Origin: Flavobacteriales bacterium | GTDB lineage: Bacteria; Bacteroidota; Bacteroidia; Flavobacteriales_D; Crocinitomicaceae | DNA length: 47,476 nucleotides | Direction: 5' to 3' | Assembly: GCA_022361195.1 (NCBI GenBank) | Contig: JAKSBJ010000267.1 | Coordinates: 1 to 47,476, forward strand | In this document: one piece after another, positions 1 to 8,414 of the stretch | Numbering within the stretch: position 1 is the first letter of the stretch | Layout: every line of letters starts with the position of its first letter | Notes under the pieces: generated by a model | The model's database searches: none | The model's input: only the letters and a program-made list of their open reading frames with translations | Told to the model about the DNA's origin: nothing | Program-made: the position numbers and the translations under genes

Positions 1-1287
1 ACATTGGTGCAATCTATCATTGTTGTAACCGATACCATATTTGTTAGTGAATTGGGAACAGTAGCCTTTGATGCTGTAGGAAATGGTGGAATCATGTACA
101 TGGCTTTATTTATGTTGTGTCGTGGACTCGGTGATGGAACACAAATCACCATAGCCCGAAAATTGGGAGAAGGGAAAAACGCTCAAATTGGAGAAGTTCT
201 TTTTAATGCTCAGATTATTCAGCTCTTCCTCTCCTCTTTCATTTTCGTAGTCTTTTTTGTCTTTGGACAAATGATCATTGAAGCTATTTCAGAATCAAAA
301 GACATAGCCATAGCTATGGGAGACTTTCTCCGGTATCGTTCGTGGGGAATCTTTTTTGCCTCTTTGCAAGTCACAATGGCCGCTTTTTTTATTGGCCTTG
401 GACGAACCAATGTCATCATTGCCTCTACCCTAATTATGGCATCTGTCAATATATTTCTGGATTACAGTCTAATATTTGGAAAGTTTGGGTTTCCTGAAAT
501 GGGAATGGTTGGCGCCCCTATGGCTTCATCCATTTCTGAGGCATTGACTTTTTGCTTTCTTCTACTTTTTGCCTTGAGAATACCACCTTTCAAAAAGTAT
601 CAATTTCATCTTAAGCAAAAACTGATTACATCTCACATCAAATCTCTGCTCAAACTAAGTTACCCTTTAATGTTTCAAGGGGTTATTTCACTCTCTACCT
701 GGTTAGTGTTTTTTACCTTAATTGAACATATGGGAGCTGATGAATTAGAAGCAAGCCAAAGTATACGTATAATGTACTTCTTTGCCTTTATTCCAATTTT
801 TGGTTTTGCAGCTACTACCAAAACCTATGTCAGTAATTTGGTTGGGCAAAAACGGTATGACCTTATTCCTAAAATTCAAAGGCGAATTGCACTTTTATCT
901 TTTCTGTTTATCATTCTATTCTTTCACGGATCGATATTATACCCAGAAGCCATGATTAGCCTTATTAATCGGAATCCTGACATCTCTCCCGAGGTGTTTA
1001 ATAACAGCGTATCTATTTTGCGATTTATCAGTGGTTCTGTTTTTATTTTTTCATTGGCCATTGTACCATTCCACTCCGTTGCAGCATTGGGTCGCACAAA
1101 AATTTCTTTTTTGATAGAGCTTTTGGCCATTGTTATTTACCTCATTGCCTGTTACCTCTTTATTGTTAAGTGGCAGTGGAATGTGGTTGAAATTTGGTGG
1201 GTAGAATATATTTATTTTATTGCTTTAGGAGTGTTTGGACTTAGCTATTTGTATTTTTACAGTCCAAAACAAAATGTAGATGCCTAA
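1..1287 (+). CDS. MATE family efflux transporter (5' partial)
   Basis: The frame is open from the first base of the window, so the N-terminus lies outside it. About 428 residues are visible; full MATE proteins have about 450, so only a short piece is missing. The protein is almost entirely hydrophobic helices. Near the visible start it has a region rich in Gly and Thr, including RGLGDGTQITIARKLGEG, which resembles the conserved first-half MATE segment, and there are paired six-helix halves. By family it would be an inner-membrane exporter of cations or drugs driven by Na+ or H+; the substrate cannot be told from sequence. Its stop overlaps the fmt start by 8 bp, so the two are translationally coupled. 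Confident on family, none on substrate. Confidence 0.88.
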   Translation, partial: TLVQSIIVVTDTIFVSELGTVAFDAVGNGGIMYMALFMLCRGLGDGTQITIARKLGEGKNAQIGEVLFNAQIIQLFLSSFIFVVFFVFGQMIIEAISESKDIAIAMGDFLRYRSWGIFFASLQVTMAAFFIGLGRTNVIIASTLIMASVNIFLDYSLIFGKFGFPEMGMVGAPMASSISEALTFCFLLLFALRIPPFKKYQFHLKQKLITSHIKSLLKLSYPLMFQGVISLSTWLVFFTLIEHMGADELEASQSIRIMYFFAFIPIFGFAATTKTYVSNLVGQKRYDLIPKIQRRIALLSFLFIILFFHGSILYPEAMISLINRNPDISPEVFNNSVSILRFISGSVFIFSLAIVPFHSVAALGRTKISFLIELLAIVIYLIACYLFIVKWQWNVVEIWWVEYIYFIALGVFGLSYLYFYSPKQNVDA

Positions 1288-2233
1288 TAAAATTGTATTC
1301 ATGGGGACACCCGATTTCGCTGTAGAGTCTTTAAAACAGATTCTTAACAACGGAATTGAAGTTGCTGGAGTAATTACCGCTCCAGATCGTAAATCGGGAC
1401 GAGGACAAAAAATCAACGAATCATCGGTAAAAAAATTCGCGAAAGAAAAAGACCTCAATATTCTTCAACCAGAGAATTTAAAAGACGAAGGTTTTCAGAA
1501 AGACCTAAGAGACTTAAATGCCGATTTGTTTGTCGTTGTTGCATTTAGGATGTTACCAGAATCCGTTTGGGGAATGCCTCCAATGGGAACAATTAACCTT
1601 CACGGTTCACTTTTACCACAATACCGTGGTGCAGCACCTATTAATTGGGCAGTAATGAACGGAGATGTCAAAACAGGCGCTACAACTTTCTTCATCGAAA
1701 AAGAAATTGACACTGGTAAAATCATTGATTCCGTTGAAATTGATATTGCCGAAACTGATTCGGCTGGAGATGTTCATGATCATTTAATGGTCAAAGGAGC
1801 TGAATTATTGAGTCAGACAGTTCAAAATATCTTTGATGGAAACATTGAAGCAAAAGATCAAATGAGCTTAGCAGAAGGGCTTGAATTACGTCCTGCTCCA
1901 AAAATCTTTAAAGATGATTGTTTAATTGATTGGAAAAAGTCCGTTCAACATATTTATAATAAAATCAGAGGCCTTTCTCCTTATCCTACTGCCTGGACAG
2001 TGCTTTATTCGGAAAAAGGAAAGAAAAGCCTTAAAATCTTCTCAGCTGAAAAGCAAATTACCCAATCTGATAACAGCGGGCAATTGATCGTAGAAAATGA
2101 TAAAGTTCTTTTTGGATGTGTTGATGGATGGATCCTTCCTTCTATCATTCAATTAGAAGGCAAAAAGAAAATGGCTGTAAAAGACGTTATGAACGGTTTT
2201 GATTTTAATCAATGGAAATTAACTGAAGCATGA
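1280..2233 (+). CDS. fmt: methionyl-tRNA formyltransferase
   Basis: It formylates the Met on initiator tRNA using 10-formyl-THF, in the cytoplasm, for translation initiation. At 317 aa it has the usual length. It starts with the family's MGTPDFAV segment. The formyl-binding core HGSLLPQYRGAAPINWA lies near residues 106-122, and a C-terminal OB-like tRNA-binding domain begins around residue 205, with the SPYPTAW motif at its start. It overlaps the MATE gene by 8 bp upstream, and its TGA overlaps the next ATG as ATGA. This is a tight three-gene unit in which fmt is the housekeeping member. No def or rsm genes lie beside it, unlike the arrangement in many Proteobacteria. Very sure. Confidence 0.97.
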   Translation: MPNKIVFMGTPDFAVESLKQILNNGIEVAGVITAPDRKSGRGQKINESSVKKFAKEKDLNILQPENLKDEGFQKDLRDLNADLFVVVAFRMLPESVWGMPPMGTINLHGSLLPQYRGAAPINWAVMNGDVKTGATTFFIEKEIDTGKIIDSVEIDIAETDSAGDVHDHLMVKGAELLSQTVQNIFDGNIEAKDQMSLAEGLELRPAPKIFKDDCLIDWKKSVQHIYNKIRGLSPYPTAWTVLYSEKGKKSLKIFSAEKQITQSDNSGQLIVENDKVLFGCVDGWILPSIIQLEGKKKMAVKDVMNGFDFNQWKLTEA

Positions 2234-2628
2234 AAAAAATCTTTGTTCTTTTCTTCCTATCGATAACCTTTATTGGTGTATCGCAAGAGATTATGAAATT
2301 AAAAAAAGTTGAACCAGCTAAGGATTATGACAATATTCTGGTTCAAAAACTAAACAGTGATGATTTTCAATCTTCATTTGTTATTTGGATTAAAAAGGAG
2401 GTTAAACTTCATAAGCATACTCATCATACAGAGAATATTTATGTGATTGAAGGAAAAGGTGAAATGCGAATTGGCAAGGAGACCTATCAGGTAAAAAAGG
2501 GAGATTACTTCAATATTCCTAAAAATACTCCTCACGCATTAAAGGTAACTTCCTCCAAACCAATGAAAGTACTCTCTATCCAATCACCTAAGTTTTTAGG
2601 GCAAGATAGAATCTTCATTGAGGAGTAA
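2230..2628 (+). CDS. secreted small cupin-domain protein
   Basis: A protein of 132 aa with a signal peptide (MKKIFVLFFLSITFIGVSQ), so it is exported to the periplasm or beyond. A single cupin fold fills residues 40-125. Cupin motif 1 is HKHTHHTENIYVIEGKG, giving two or three metal-binding His and a Glu; motif 2 is around NIPKNTPHAL with the last His. These match a metal-binding small cupin. The reaction cannot be told: cupins include isomerases, dioxygenases and plain ligand binders. It is joined to fmt by a 4-bp ATGA overlap, so it is probably co-translated, but a functional link to formylation is unlikely. No terminator of good quality follows it. Confidence 0.82.
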   Translation: MKKIFVLFFLSITFIGVSQEIMKLKKVEPAKDYDNILVQKLNSDDFQSSFVIWIKKEVKLHKHTHHTENIYVIEGKGEMRIGKETYQVKKGDYFNIPKNTPHALKVTSSKPMKVLSIQSPKFLGQDRIFIEE

Positions 2629-2726
2629 AAACTACCAGAAACCTAGTAAAATAGGCGTTTTAGGGGGCACTTATCAACATTTTATCGTTTTTATTAACAA
2701 AAATCCCCCATTTACCCCTCAAACCC

Positions 2727-2756
2727 TTGCACAGTAGGGATATAAAGATATATTTG
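2727..2756 (+). promoter_or_regulatory. HU gene promoter, Bacteroidota type
   Basis: TTG at 2727-2729, a 19-base spacer, then TATATTTG at 2749-2756, a full match to the Bacteroidota -33/-7 consensus TTG-N17-23-TAnnTTTG. It predicts a leader of roughly 40 nt before the HU start. The 170-nt gap holding it has no gene. Confidence 0.8.
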
Positions 2757-2799
2757 TCAGGTAATAAAAAATTGTTTAACCAAAAAATCAAAATTGATT

Positions 2800-3072
2800 A
2801 TGAACAAATCAGAATTAATTGATGCTATCGCGTCAAACTCAGGATTGTCAAAAGCTGACTCAAAAAGAGCTTTAGAAGGATTCATCGCTTCAACTGAAGA
2901 GGCTTTGAAAAAAGGAGATAAAATTTCTTTAGTAGGATTCGGATCTTTCTCAATCTCTAAAAGAGCTGCTAGAACTGGAAGAAATCCTCAAACAGGGAAA
3001 GAAATCAAAATCTCTGCTAAAAACGTTGTTAAGTTCAAAGCAGGAGCTGAACTTTCTAAAAAAGTAAACTAA
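2800..3072 (+). CDS. hup: HU family DNA-binding protein
   Basis: A 90-aa nucleoid protein that bends and wraps DNA as a dimer. It has the standard HU layout: N-terminal helices (MNKSELIDAIASNSGLSKAD), the GFGSF turn near residue 47, and the beta arm with RTGRNPQTGK followed by the conserved KFKAG. A TTG two codons upstream is in frame, but ATG at 2800 gives the canonical N-terminus and was chosen. The gene stands alone, with its own strong promoter (2727-2756) and a terminator right behind it (3096-3127), as expected for an abundant protein. Codon use is simple and AT-rich, fitting high expression. HU and IHF cannot be separated on sequence alone, but the arm and lack of a partner favour HU. 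Confidence 0.96.
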   Translation: MNKSELIDAIASNSGLSKADSKRALEGFIASTEEALKKGDKISLVGFGSFSISKRAARTGRNPQTGKEIKISAKNVVKFKAGAELSKKVN

Positions 3073-3095
3073 TCTGATTTAGTATATATTTTAGG

Positions 3096-3127
3096 CCCTG
3101 ACAGCTTTTAGCAGTCAGGGTTTTTTT
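3096..3127 (+). terminator. intrinsic terminator after HU gene
   Basis: Perfect 7-bp stem CCCTGAC (3096-3102) / GTCAGGG (3114-3120), with an inner GC pair step after an A-A mismatch, followed by seven T (3121-3127). It ends 7 nt before the start codon of the next gene. Confidence 0.9.
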
Positions 3128-3134
3128 ATTGCTT

Positions 3135-3833
3135 ATGTCTGATACATACCAACAAGATCAAAAATTACTAGAACTTTTTCTGGAACATATTTCAGAAAAC
3201 AAGAAAGGTTTATTCCAGGAAATCATTGAACACCGTAATCGCCACATTACGGTAGTCCTTGAAAACCTTTATCAACCCCATAATGCTGCAGCCGTTTTAC
3301 GATCATGTGATTGCTTTGGGGTACATGATGTTCATGTCATAGAAAACGATAATAAATATGAGCCCAACAAAGAAATTGACATGGGTTCATCAAAATGGCT
3401 CAACATCAACAAATACAGTGATGAAGAAAATAATACACTAAATTGTATTAACACGCTAAAGTCAAAAGGCTATAAGATCGTCGCTACTACCCCCCACAAG
3501 GATGATTGTTTAATTGACGAATTACCGCTTGACCAACCTATTGCCTTACTGTTTGGAACAGAAGCAACTGGCTTATCTGATTTGGCTTTAGAAGCCTCTG
3601 ATGCTTTTGTAAAACTGCCGATGTATGGATTTACGGAAAGTTATAATATTTCTGTTTCAGTAGCATTAGCGCTGTTTAACCTAACAGAACGCATGCGCAA
3701 AGATGAATCCATTAACTGGCAATTATCTGATGAAGAAAAAGTGGCGATTCAATTAGATTGGGTAAAAAAAGTAGTCAAAAGATCTGATAAGGTGGAGACT
3801 ATACTCAAACAGCGGATGGCTCAGAATTCTTAG
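3135..3833 (+). CDS. TrmH/SpoU family RNA 2'-O-methyltransferase
   Basis: A 232-aa SPOUT methylase using S-adenosylmethionine. The three SPOUT motifs are visible: ENLYQPHNAAAVLRSCDCFG at about 45-64 (motif 1, with the catalytic Arg), LLFGTEATGLSD at about 145 (motif 2) and MYGFTESYNISVSVALALF at about 173 (motif 3, SAM-binding trefoil knot). Length and spacing resemble TrmH, which makes Gm18 in tRNA, but rRNA-modifying relatives look alike. ATG at 3135 is chosen over an in-frame TTG two codons upstream. The start lies only 7 nt behind the HU terminator. The 3' end overlaps the opposite-strand glycosyltransferase gene by 29 bp. Family certain, exact target uncertain. Confidence 0.9.
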   Translation: MSDTYQQDQKLLELFLEHISENKKGLFQEIIEHRNRHITVVLENLYQPHNAAAVLRSCDCFGVHDVHVIENDNKYEPNKEIDMGSSKWLNINKYSDEENNTLNCINTLKSKGYKIVATTPHKDDCLIDELPLDQPIALLFGTEATGLSDLALEASDAFVKLPMYGFTESYNISVSVALALFNLTERMRKDESINWQLSDEEKVAIQLDWVKKVVKRSDKVETILKQRMAQNS

Positions 3834-4998
3834 ATTCTTTCTTCCACTGAATTCTATCCAACATCATCATTTCATACAAAATTACCAGCCATACTATGAG
3901 GCAGGGTATTACTCTGATCACGTAAGGATCTAAAAATTCCTTTCTCCAAGTTCGTGGAACCAAATCGGTTGGGGCCAAAACAACCAAATAAAGTGAAACT
4001 AAAATCAATACCGTGCTGGCCCATCCCCTCTTACGACTGAAATACCAAATGGCCATTCCGGCTACAGCAATAACGTAAGTTTGACTCTCTGCTTTGTGGT
4101 TAAATAATATTACCCAAATCAATACAGAAGCTAAACACAATAAACGATAATAAGAATTTTGGTAGTGCTTTATTTGAATTAAAGGCAAACAAAACAGTAT
4201 CACTCCCAGTCCCAATACTACCAATTTATTAGGTTCTAAGTCAAACCAACTGTTCAATCCCCCCATTACTGAAAAGCCATATGAGGCAGAATGATCATCT
4301 CCCAATAAAGTAAACCAATTTTGATACTGCCAAATTAATCCATCCCAGCCTGTTACTAAAACCGGTAAAAGAAAGAGGACAAGTACATTTAGAGCAAAAT
4401 AACCTGCCATTTTCAACTTTTGAGGATAAAACAGGCAAAGCGCCAATCCCACTAAAGCGAAAGGCTTTATAAATGTGGCCAATACAATTAATAACATTGC
4501 GCCATAGTACTTTCGACTTTCAAGCAATAAAAAAGCACCTATGAGCAAACCAGCAATTAAGCTGTTAGATTGATTGCTTTGCATGGAACTGACAATTTGA
4601 AAGAGAATAAACACAAATGCCAACAAACGAAATCGGTTCGATCGCCAATCGAGTTTCCAAAACATCCAAAACAAAAGTAAGCTGTTGAGCAAATTCCAGG
4701 CAAACAACCCTATTCCATCCGGCAAAATGTAAAAGACAGAAAAGAGCAAGGAAAAAGTGGGAGTGTATTTGTAAAAATCCCAATGCTCAGTAGGATATAA
4801 TTCGTACAAATTATTTCCATCAATTAAGTGCTCAAAGGACTGCTTAAAAATGAGGTAATTATTGTATTTAGTATACGGACCACTATCTCCCCAATATTTA
4901 TCCCCTCCATAATAAGATTGAAGTGTAACAGCTAAAACCGACAGTACCACAGCAATGATCAATAATAAAAACTGATGTCGGATAATTAACTTTTTCAT
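3805..4998 (-). CDS. GT87-like (DUF2029) membrane glycosyltransferase
   Basis: A 397-aa polytopic membrane protein with about ten hydrophobic helices. After the first helix comes a long external loop (residues 30-75) with acidic residues and the segment DFYKYTPTFSLLFSVF, which resembles the conserved YKYPP-like region of GT87/DUF2029 proteins (the polyprenol-phosphate-mannose dependent PimE-like group). By family it would move a sugar from a lipid carrier on the outer face of the inner membrane; donor and acceptor are unknown. The gene starts 6 bp after the hutF stop, so the two are probably cotranscribed, though no metabolic link is obvious. Its 3' end runs 29 bp into trmH on the other strand. 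Family assignment is fair, not certain. Confidence 0.72.
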   Translation of the reverse strand: MKKLIIRHQFLLLIIAVVLSVLAVTLQSYYGGDKYWGDSGPYTKYNNYLIFKQSFEHLIDGNNLYELYPTEHWDFYKYTPTFSLLFSVFYILPDGIGLFAWNLLNSLLLFWMFWKLDWRSNRFRLLAFVFILFQIVSSMQSNQSNSLIAGLLIGAFLLLESRKYYGAMLLIVLATFIKPFALVGLALCLFYPQKLKMAGYFALNVLVLFLLPVLVTGWDGLIWQYQNWFTLLGDDHSASYGFSVMGGLNSWFDLEPNKLVVLGLGVILFCLPLIQIKHYQNSYYRLLCLASVLIWVILFNHKAESQTYVIAVAGMAIWYFSRKRGWASTVLILVSLYLVVLAPTDLVPRTWRKEFLDPYVIRVIPCLIVWLVILYEMMMLDRIQWKKESKNSEPSAV

Positions 4999-5004
4999 TC
5001 CTCT

Positions 5005-6381
5005 TTATCGATTCGCTAACTGTTTCATGCAATTTTTAAAATCTTCCAATATCTCGCTTTCCTTCACATGACGACCATTAACCACCTGTAATTTTCCTTT
5101 GGCAATTGTACCGTATTGATGAGAAGCATCCGTACTGTACAAAATAGTTGATGCCAAGTTAATTGGATTAGTTACAGACAACAAAGGAGTATCTAAATTA
5201 AAAAGAGCGACATCCAAATAAGTTCCTTCTGCAAAATATGAAGTTGTAAAGTTATTCATGGCCTCCCTCCCACTCATCAAAGCTTTTTGATAAGCGTAAA
5301 GTCCAGAATCGCCTTCGTTTTGACTGTAATAGGTATTTCGTTTATGAGAAATTAAGCGTTGCCCATAATCCAAAATCCTTAGTTCTTCTAATGGGTTTAA
5401 TCCTACATGACTATCAGTTCCAATACTCCACTTCCCACCTGCTTCCTGGAACGATCTCAGAGGAAAAATCCCATCTCCTAAATTTCCTTCAGTAGACGGA
5501 CATAATACCACACTCGCATCTGTTTTTGCCAAGCTCAACGTTTCACCCTCAGTTAAATGAGTTGCATGCACTAAATGAAAACGCTCATTCATCTCCACTT
5601 CATCCAACATCCACTCTACAGGTCGTTTTCCCAGGTAAGCAATAGAATCTTCTATTTCTTTTAATTGCTCGGAAATGTGAATATGAAAAGGAATATCCTT
5701 TCTGCCTTCCTCAGCAATTTGTTTAATAACTGCTGGCTCGACTCCACGCATGGAATGGATTCCTATAGACAAATTTGCATGTTGATACAATTCGGTTGAC
5801 TTCTCACTTGCATCCAACAAGCGGTTATAAGCATCTAAATCAGAAGAAATAAAACGCTTTTGACCTTCAGTAGGTTCTTTTCCAAACCCTCCTTTTTGGT
5901 AAAAAATGGGGATTAAGGTAATTCCAAGTCCAACATCGGCAGCAGCCTTCACCAAACGCTCACCCATTTCGGAAAGGTTCTCATAAGCACTTCCATTTTT
6001 ATCATGATGAACATAGTGAAACTCCGCCACATCGGTATATCCATGTCGCAACATTTCCGAATACAACATTCGAGCTATCGACTCTAACTGATCAGGATTA
6101 ATACTCAAGGCCAAGGAATACATGGCTTCTCTCCAACTCCAAAAATCATCTGGTGTACTGGATGTTGAATGTCTTTCAGCTAAACCAGCCATTGCATATT
6201 GAAAAGAATGCGAATGAGCATTCTGAAATCCTGGTAAAGCAGCTACATTCAATTCATGGTCTACTATTGCAGACTGATCTTCAGTCAACGAAAGAATTTT
6301 ACCTTCGGTATCAACCTTTACCAACGCATCAGACTTCCACCCTTCTTCTGTCAGCAAATATTTAAATCGATAAGTTGTCAT
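5005..6381 (-). CDS. hutF: formimidoylglutamate deiminase (HutF)
   Basis: An amidohydrolase-superfamily enzyme of 458 aa that deiminates N-formimino-L-glutamate to N-formyl-glutamate in histidine breakdown. Family marks: the metal-binding HSHSFQYAMAGLAE, then DDFWSWREAMY and YTDVAEFHYVHH, then HIHISEQ, HATHLTEGE and the catalytic Asp in GTDSHVGLNPLEE. ATG at 6381 is preferred over one six codons upstream, because it gives the usual short N-terminus and sits just past a promoter-like box. None of hutH, hutU, hutI or hutG is in the window; its only operon partner is the membrane glycosyltransferase. Other deaminases of this superfamily are possible, but the HutF-specific motifs are strong. Confidence 0.9.
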   Translation of the reverse strand: MTTYRFKYLLTEEGWKSDALVKVDTEGKILSLTEDQSAIVDHELNVAALPGFQNAHSHSFQYAMAGLAERHSTSSTPDDFWSWREAMYSLALSINPDQLESIARMLYSEMLRHGYTDVAEFHYVHHDKNGSAYENLSEMGERLVKAAADVGLGITLIPIFYQKGGFGKEPTEGQKRFISSDLDAYNRLLDASEKSTELYQHANLSIGIHSMRGVEPAVIKQIAEEGRKDIPFHIHISEQLKEIEDSIAYLGKRPVEWMLDEVEMNERFHLVHATHLTEGETLSLAKTDASVVLCPSTEGNLGDGIFPLRSFQEAGGKWSIGTDSHVGLNPLEELRILDYGQRLISHKRNTYYSQNEGDSGLYAYQKALMSGREAMNNFTTSYFAEGTYLDVALFNLDTPLLSVTNPINLASTILYSTDASHQYGTIAKGKLQVVNGRHVKESEILEDFKNCMKQLANR

Positions 6382-6387
6382 GGGTGA

Positions 6388-6416
6388 CAATATTATCAAT
6401 TTATTCGTTCACCCAA
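6388..6416 (-). promoter_or_regulatory. probable hutF promoter
   Basis: On the minus strand TTG (6416-6414), an 18-base spacer and TAATATTG (6395-6388), a 7 of 8 match to TAnnTTTG. Only 6 nt separate the box from the hutF ATG, so the transcript may be leaderless. Confidence 0.55.
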
Positions 6417-6508
6417 CAAAATTTCAAAAAATATCAATAGAAATTATTGATTCGTGCACTCTCAGCTCTTTCACTCCAAAATCTAACAAACGCTCCCAAA
6501 TCAATTAA

Positions 6509-6516
6509 TATATTTG
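6509..6516 (+). promoter_or_regulatory. -7 box upstream of Nif3 gene
   Basis: TATATTTG, a full match to the Bacteroidota -7 box, ending 5 nt before the Nif3 ATG. No TTG lies at the proper distance upstream, so the -33 element is weak or absent. Confidence 0.5.
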
Positions 6517-6521
6517 TTGCT

Positions 6522-7616
6522 ATGAAGATTAAGGAAATAACCCGCTATCTGGAACAGCTTGCCCCTCTTGGCATGCAGGAATCCTATGATAATTCCGGGC
6601 TAATTTATGGTGATCCCAATACTGAAGTGACAAATGCCCTTATTTCATTGGATTGTACTGAAGAAATTATAGATGAAGCAATTAAGAGAAGTTGTAATTT
6701 GGTAATTGCTCACCACCCTATCGTTTTTAAAGGCTTAAAAAAACTCAATGGGAAAAACTATGTTGAACGGACTGTCATTAAGGCCATTCAAAATGACATT
6801 GCCATTTATGCCATTCATACCAACCTTGACAATTACCATTTAGGGGTAAATAAAAAAATTGGAAGTTTACTAAATATTAGCAATCCTCAAATCCTATCTC
6901 CCAAGCGAGAAGAATTGGTTAAACTGATTGTTTTTTGCCCTAAAGAACAAATGGAACAAGTTTCTTCCGCACTTTTTGAGGCAGGAGCCGGACAAATTGG
7001 AGATTACAGTGAATGTTCCTTTTTAACAGAAGGTATTGGGACCTTTAAAGGAGGCGAAAATTCCAATCCTCAATTAGGAGAAGCAGGGCAAAAAGAAGAA
7101 GTAAGTGAAAATAAAATTGAAGTGGTCTGTCAAAAAGCTAAACTTCCACAGATTCTTTCATCTATGCAAAAAACTCATCCTTATGAGGAAGTAGCTTACG
7201 ATCTTATTCCCTTATTGAATCAAGATAACTCTAGCGGTTCAGGAATGTTTGGAGAGTTGGAAGAAGAAATTGAAGCCGAAAAATTTCTTCAATTCGTTAA
7301 AGAAAAATTCAATTGCGGAATCATTCGCCATACGACTATTCATAAAAAAGTGATCAACAAAGTAGCCTGGTGTGGAGGCTCGGGAAGTTTCTTACTTTCT
7401 GCTGCAAAAAGCAAAAAAGCGGATATTTTCATTACTGGAGACTTTAAATATCACGAATTCTTTGACGCTGAAGATCAAATTATTATTGCGGATATAGGGC
7501 ATTTTGAAAGTGAACAATTTACAATTGACTTGATTGCTGAGTTTTTAAGAAAAAAATTTCCTACCTTTGCACCCTGTTTAACGGGGATAAACACCAATCC
7601 GGTAAATTATTTTTAA
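6522..7616 (+). CDS. Nif3-like dinuclear metal center protein
   Basis: A 364-aa member of the Nif3/YbgI/YqfO family, toroidal hexamers with two metals per subunit; some are annotated as GTP cyclohydrolase I type 2, but the true function is unsettled. Metal-binding marks: AHHPIVFKG at about 64-72, IHTNLDNYHLGVN at about 97-109, and GDFKYHEF plus DIGHFESEQ near the C-terminus. The central 110-240 region is the PII/CutA1-like insert of longer family members, including HPYEEVAYDL. An in-frame ATG lies 25 codons upstream, but 6522 fits the conserved start (MKIKEITRYLE) and lies just past a -7 box. It is followed after 3 nt by the zinc-ribbon gene, a pairing seen often in Bacteroidota. Confidence 0.92.
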   Translation: MKIKEITRYLEQLAPLGMQESYDNSGLIYGDPNTEVTNALISLDCTEEIIDEAIKRSCNLVIAHHPIVFKGLKKLNGKNYVERTVIKAIQNDIAIYAIHTNLDNYHLGVNKKIGSLLNISNPQILSPKREELVKLIVFCPKEQMEQVSSALFEAGAGQIGDYSECSFLTEGIGTFKGGENSNPQLGEAGQKEEVSENKIEVVCQKAKLPQILSSMQKTHPYEEVAYDLIPLLNQDNSSGSGMFGELEEEIEAEKFLQFVKEKFNCGIIRHTTIHKKVINKVAWCGGSGSFLLSAAKSKKADIFITGDFKYHEFFDAEDQIIIADIGHFESEQFTIDLIAEFLRKKFPTFAPCLTGINTNPVNYF

Positions 7617-7619
7617 TTC

Positions 7620-8360
7620 ATGGCTAAGAAAGCAGAAAATACAATCGAAGAAAAATTAAGCTCACTATATAACCTGCAACAAATTGATTCAGCTATCGAC
7701 AAAATCAAAACCATCCGAGGAGAACTTCCTCTTGAGGTTCAGGATTTAGAAGATGAGATTGAAGGTTTGGACACTCGATTAGAAAAATTGAAGCAGGAAA
7801 ACGATGAGTTGGAGAAAGGAATCTCTGATCGTAAGAATATGATCAAAGACGCCAAAGCAGCCATTAAGAAATATACTGAGCAGCAAAAGAATGTTCGTAA
7901 CAACCGTGAGTTTGACTCCATCTCAAAAGAAATCGAATTCCAGGGATTGGAGATTGAACTTTCTGAGAAAAAGATCAACGAGTTCAAAGCTAAAATCGAA
8001 CATAAAGCAGAAATTCTTCAATCAACCAGCGATAAGTTTGAAGAGCGTAAAAAGGATCTTGAGCTTAAACAACAAGAGTTGCAGGAGATTTCAGCTGAAA
8101 CTGAAAAAGATGAAGCTAAGCTAATCAAGCAATCAGAAAAAGCTAAAAAAGCAATTGAAGAGCGTTTGGTTGTTGCTTATGATCGTTTAAGAAATAACTC
8201 TCGAAATGGTTTGGCGGTTGTTTCTATCCAAAGAGATTCTTGTGGAGGATGCTTTAACAAAATTCCACCGCAAAGACAATTGGACATTAAAGCAAGAAAG
8301 AAAATTATTGTTTGTGAGCACTGTGGTAGAATTTTAGTTGAGCCACCTGCTGAAGACTAA
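7620..8360 (+). CDS. coiled-coil C4 zinc-ribbon protein
   Basis: 246 aa. Residues 20-180 form a long charged helical hairpin (heptad-like, rich in K, E, L and Q). Then comes a C-terminal zinc ribbon with two Cys pairs: DSCGGCFNKIPPQ at about 201-213 and IVCEHCGRIL at about 230-239. This is the CT398/DUF164-type zf-RING_7 family, for which binding to nucleic acid or flagellar/secretion partners has been proposed. The cellular role is unknown. It forms an operon with Nif3 (3-nt gap) and ends at a strong terminator. The family call is sure, the function is not. Confidence 0.88.
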   Translation: MAKKAENTIEEKLSSLYNLQQIDSAIDKIKTIRGELPLEVQDLEDEIEGLDTRLEKLKQENDELEKGISDRKNMIKDAKAAIKKYTEQQKNVRNNREFDSISKEIEFQGLEIELSEKKINEFKAKIEHKAEILQSTSDKFEERKKDLELKQQELQEISAETEKDEAKLIKQSEKAKKAIEERLVVAYDRLRNNSRNGLAVVSIQRDSCGGCFNKIPPQRQLDIKARKKIIVCEHCGRILVEPPAED

Positions 8361-8376
8361 TAAATCATTAAATCTA

Positions 8377-8404
8377 AAGCCTTGACAGTAGTCAGGGCTT
8401 TTTT
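8377..8404 (+). terminator. intrinsic terminator after zinc-ribbon gene
   Basis: A 9-bp stem from A8378 to C8386 with G8391-T8399 (one T-G wobble), 4-nt loop AGTA, then a T run to 8404. It ends 10 nt before the start codon of the lipoprotein gene. Confidence 0.88.
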
Positions 8405-8414
8405 ATTTCTAATC

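Noticed and set aside
1914..3510. The peptide KDDCLI occurs in fmt and in the TrmH-like protein, and again in a lipoprotein near 39385
   Set aside because: The contexts differ, the families are unrelated, and the DNA differs around it; coincidence is the simplest view.
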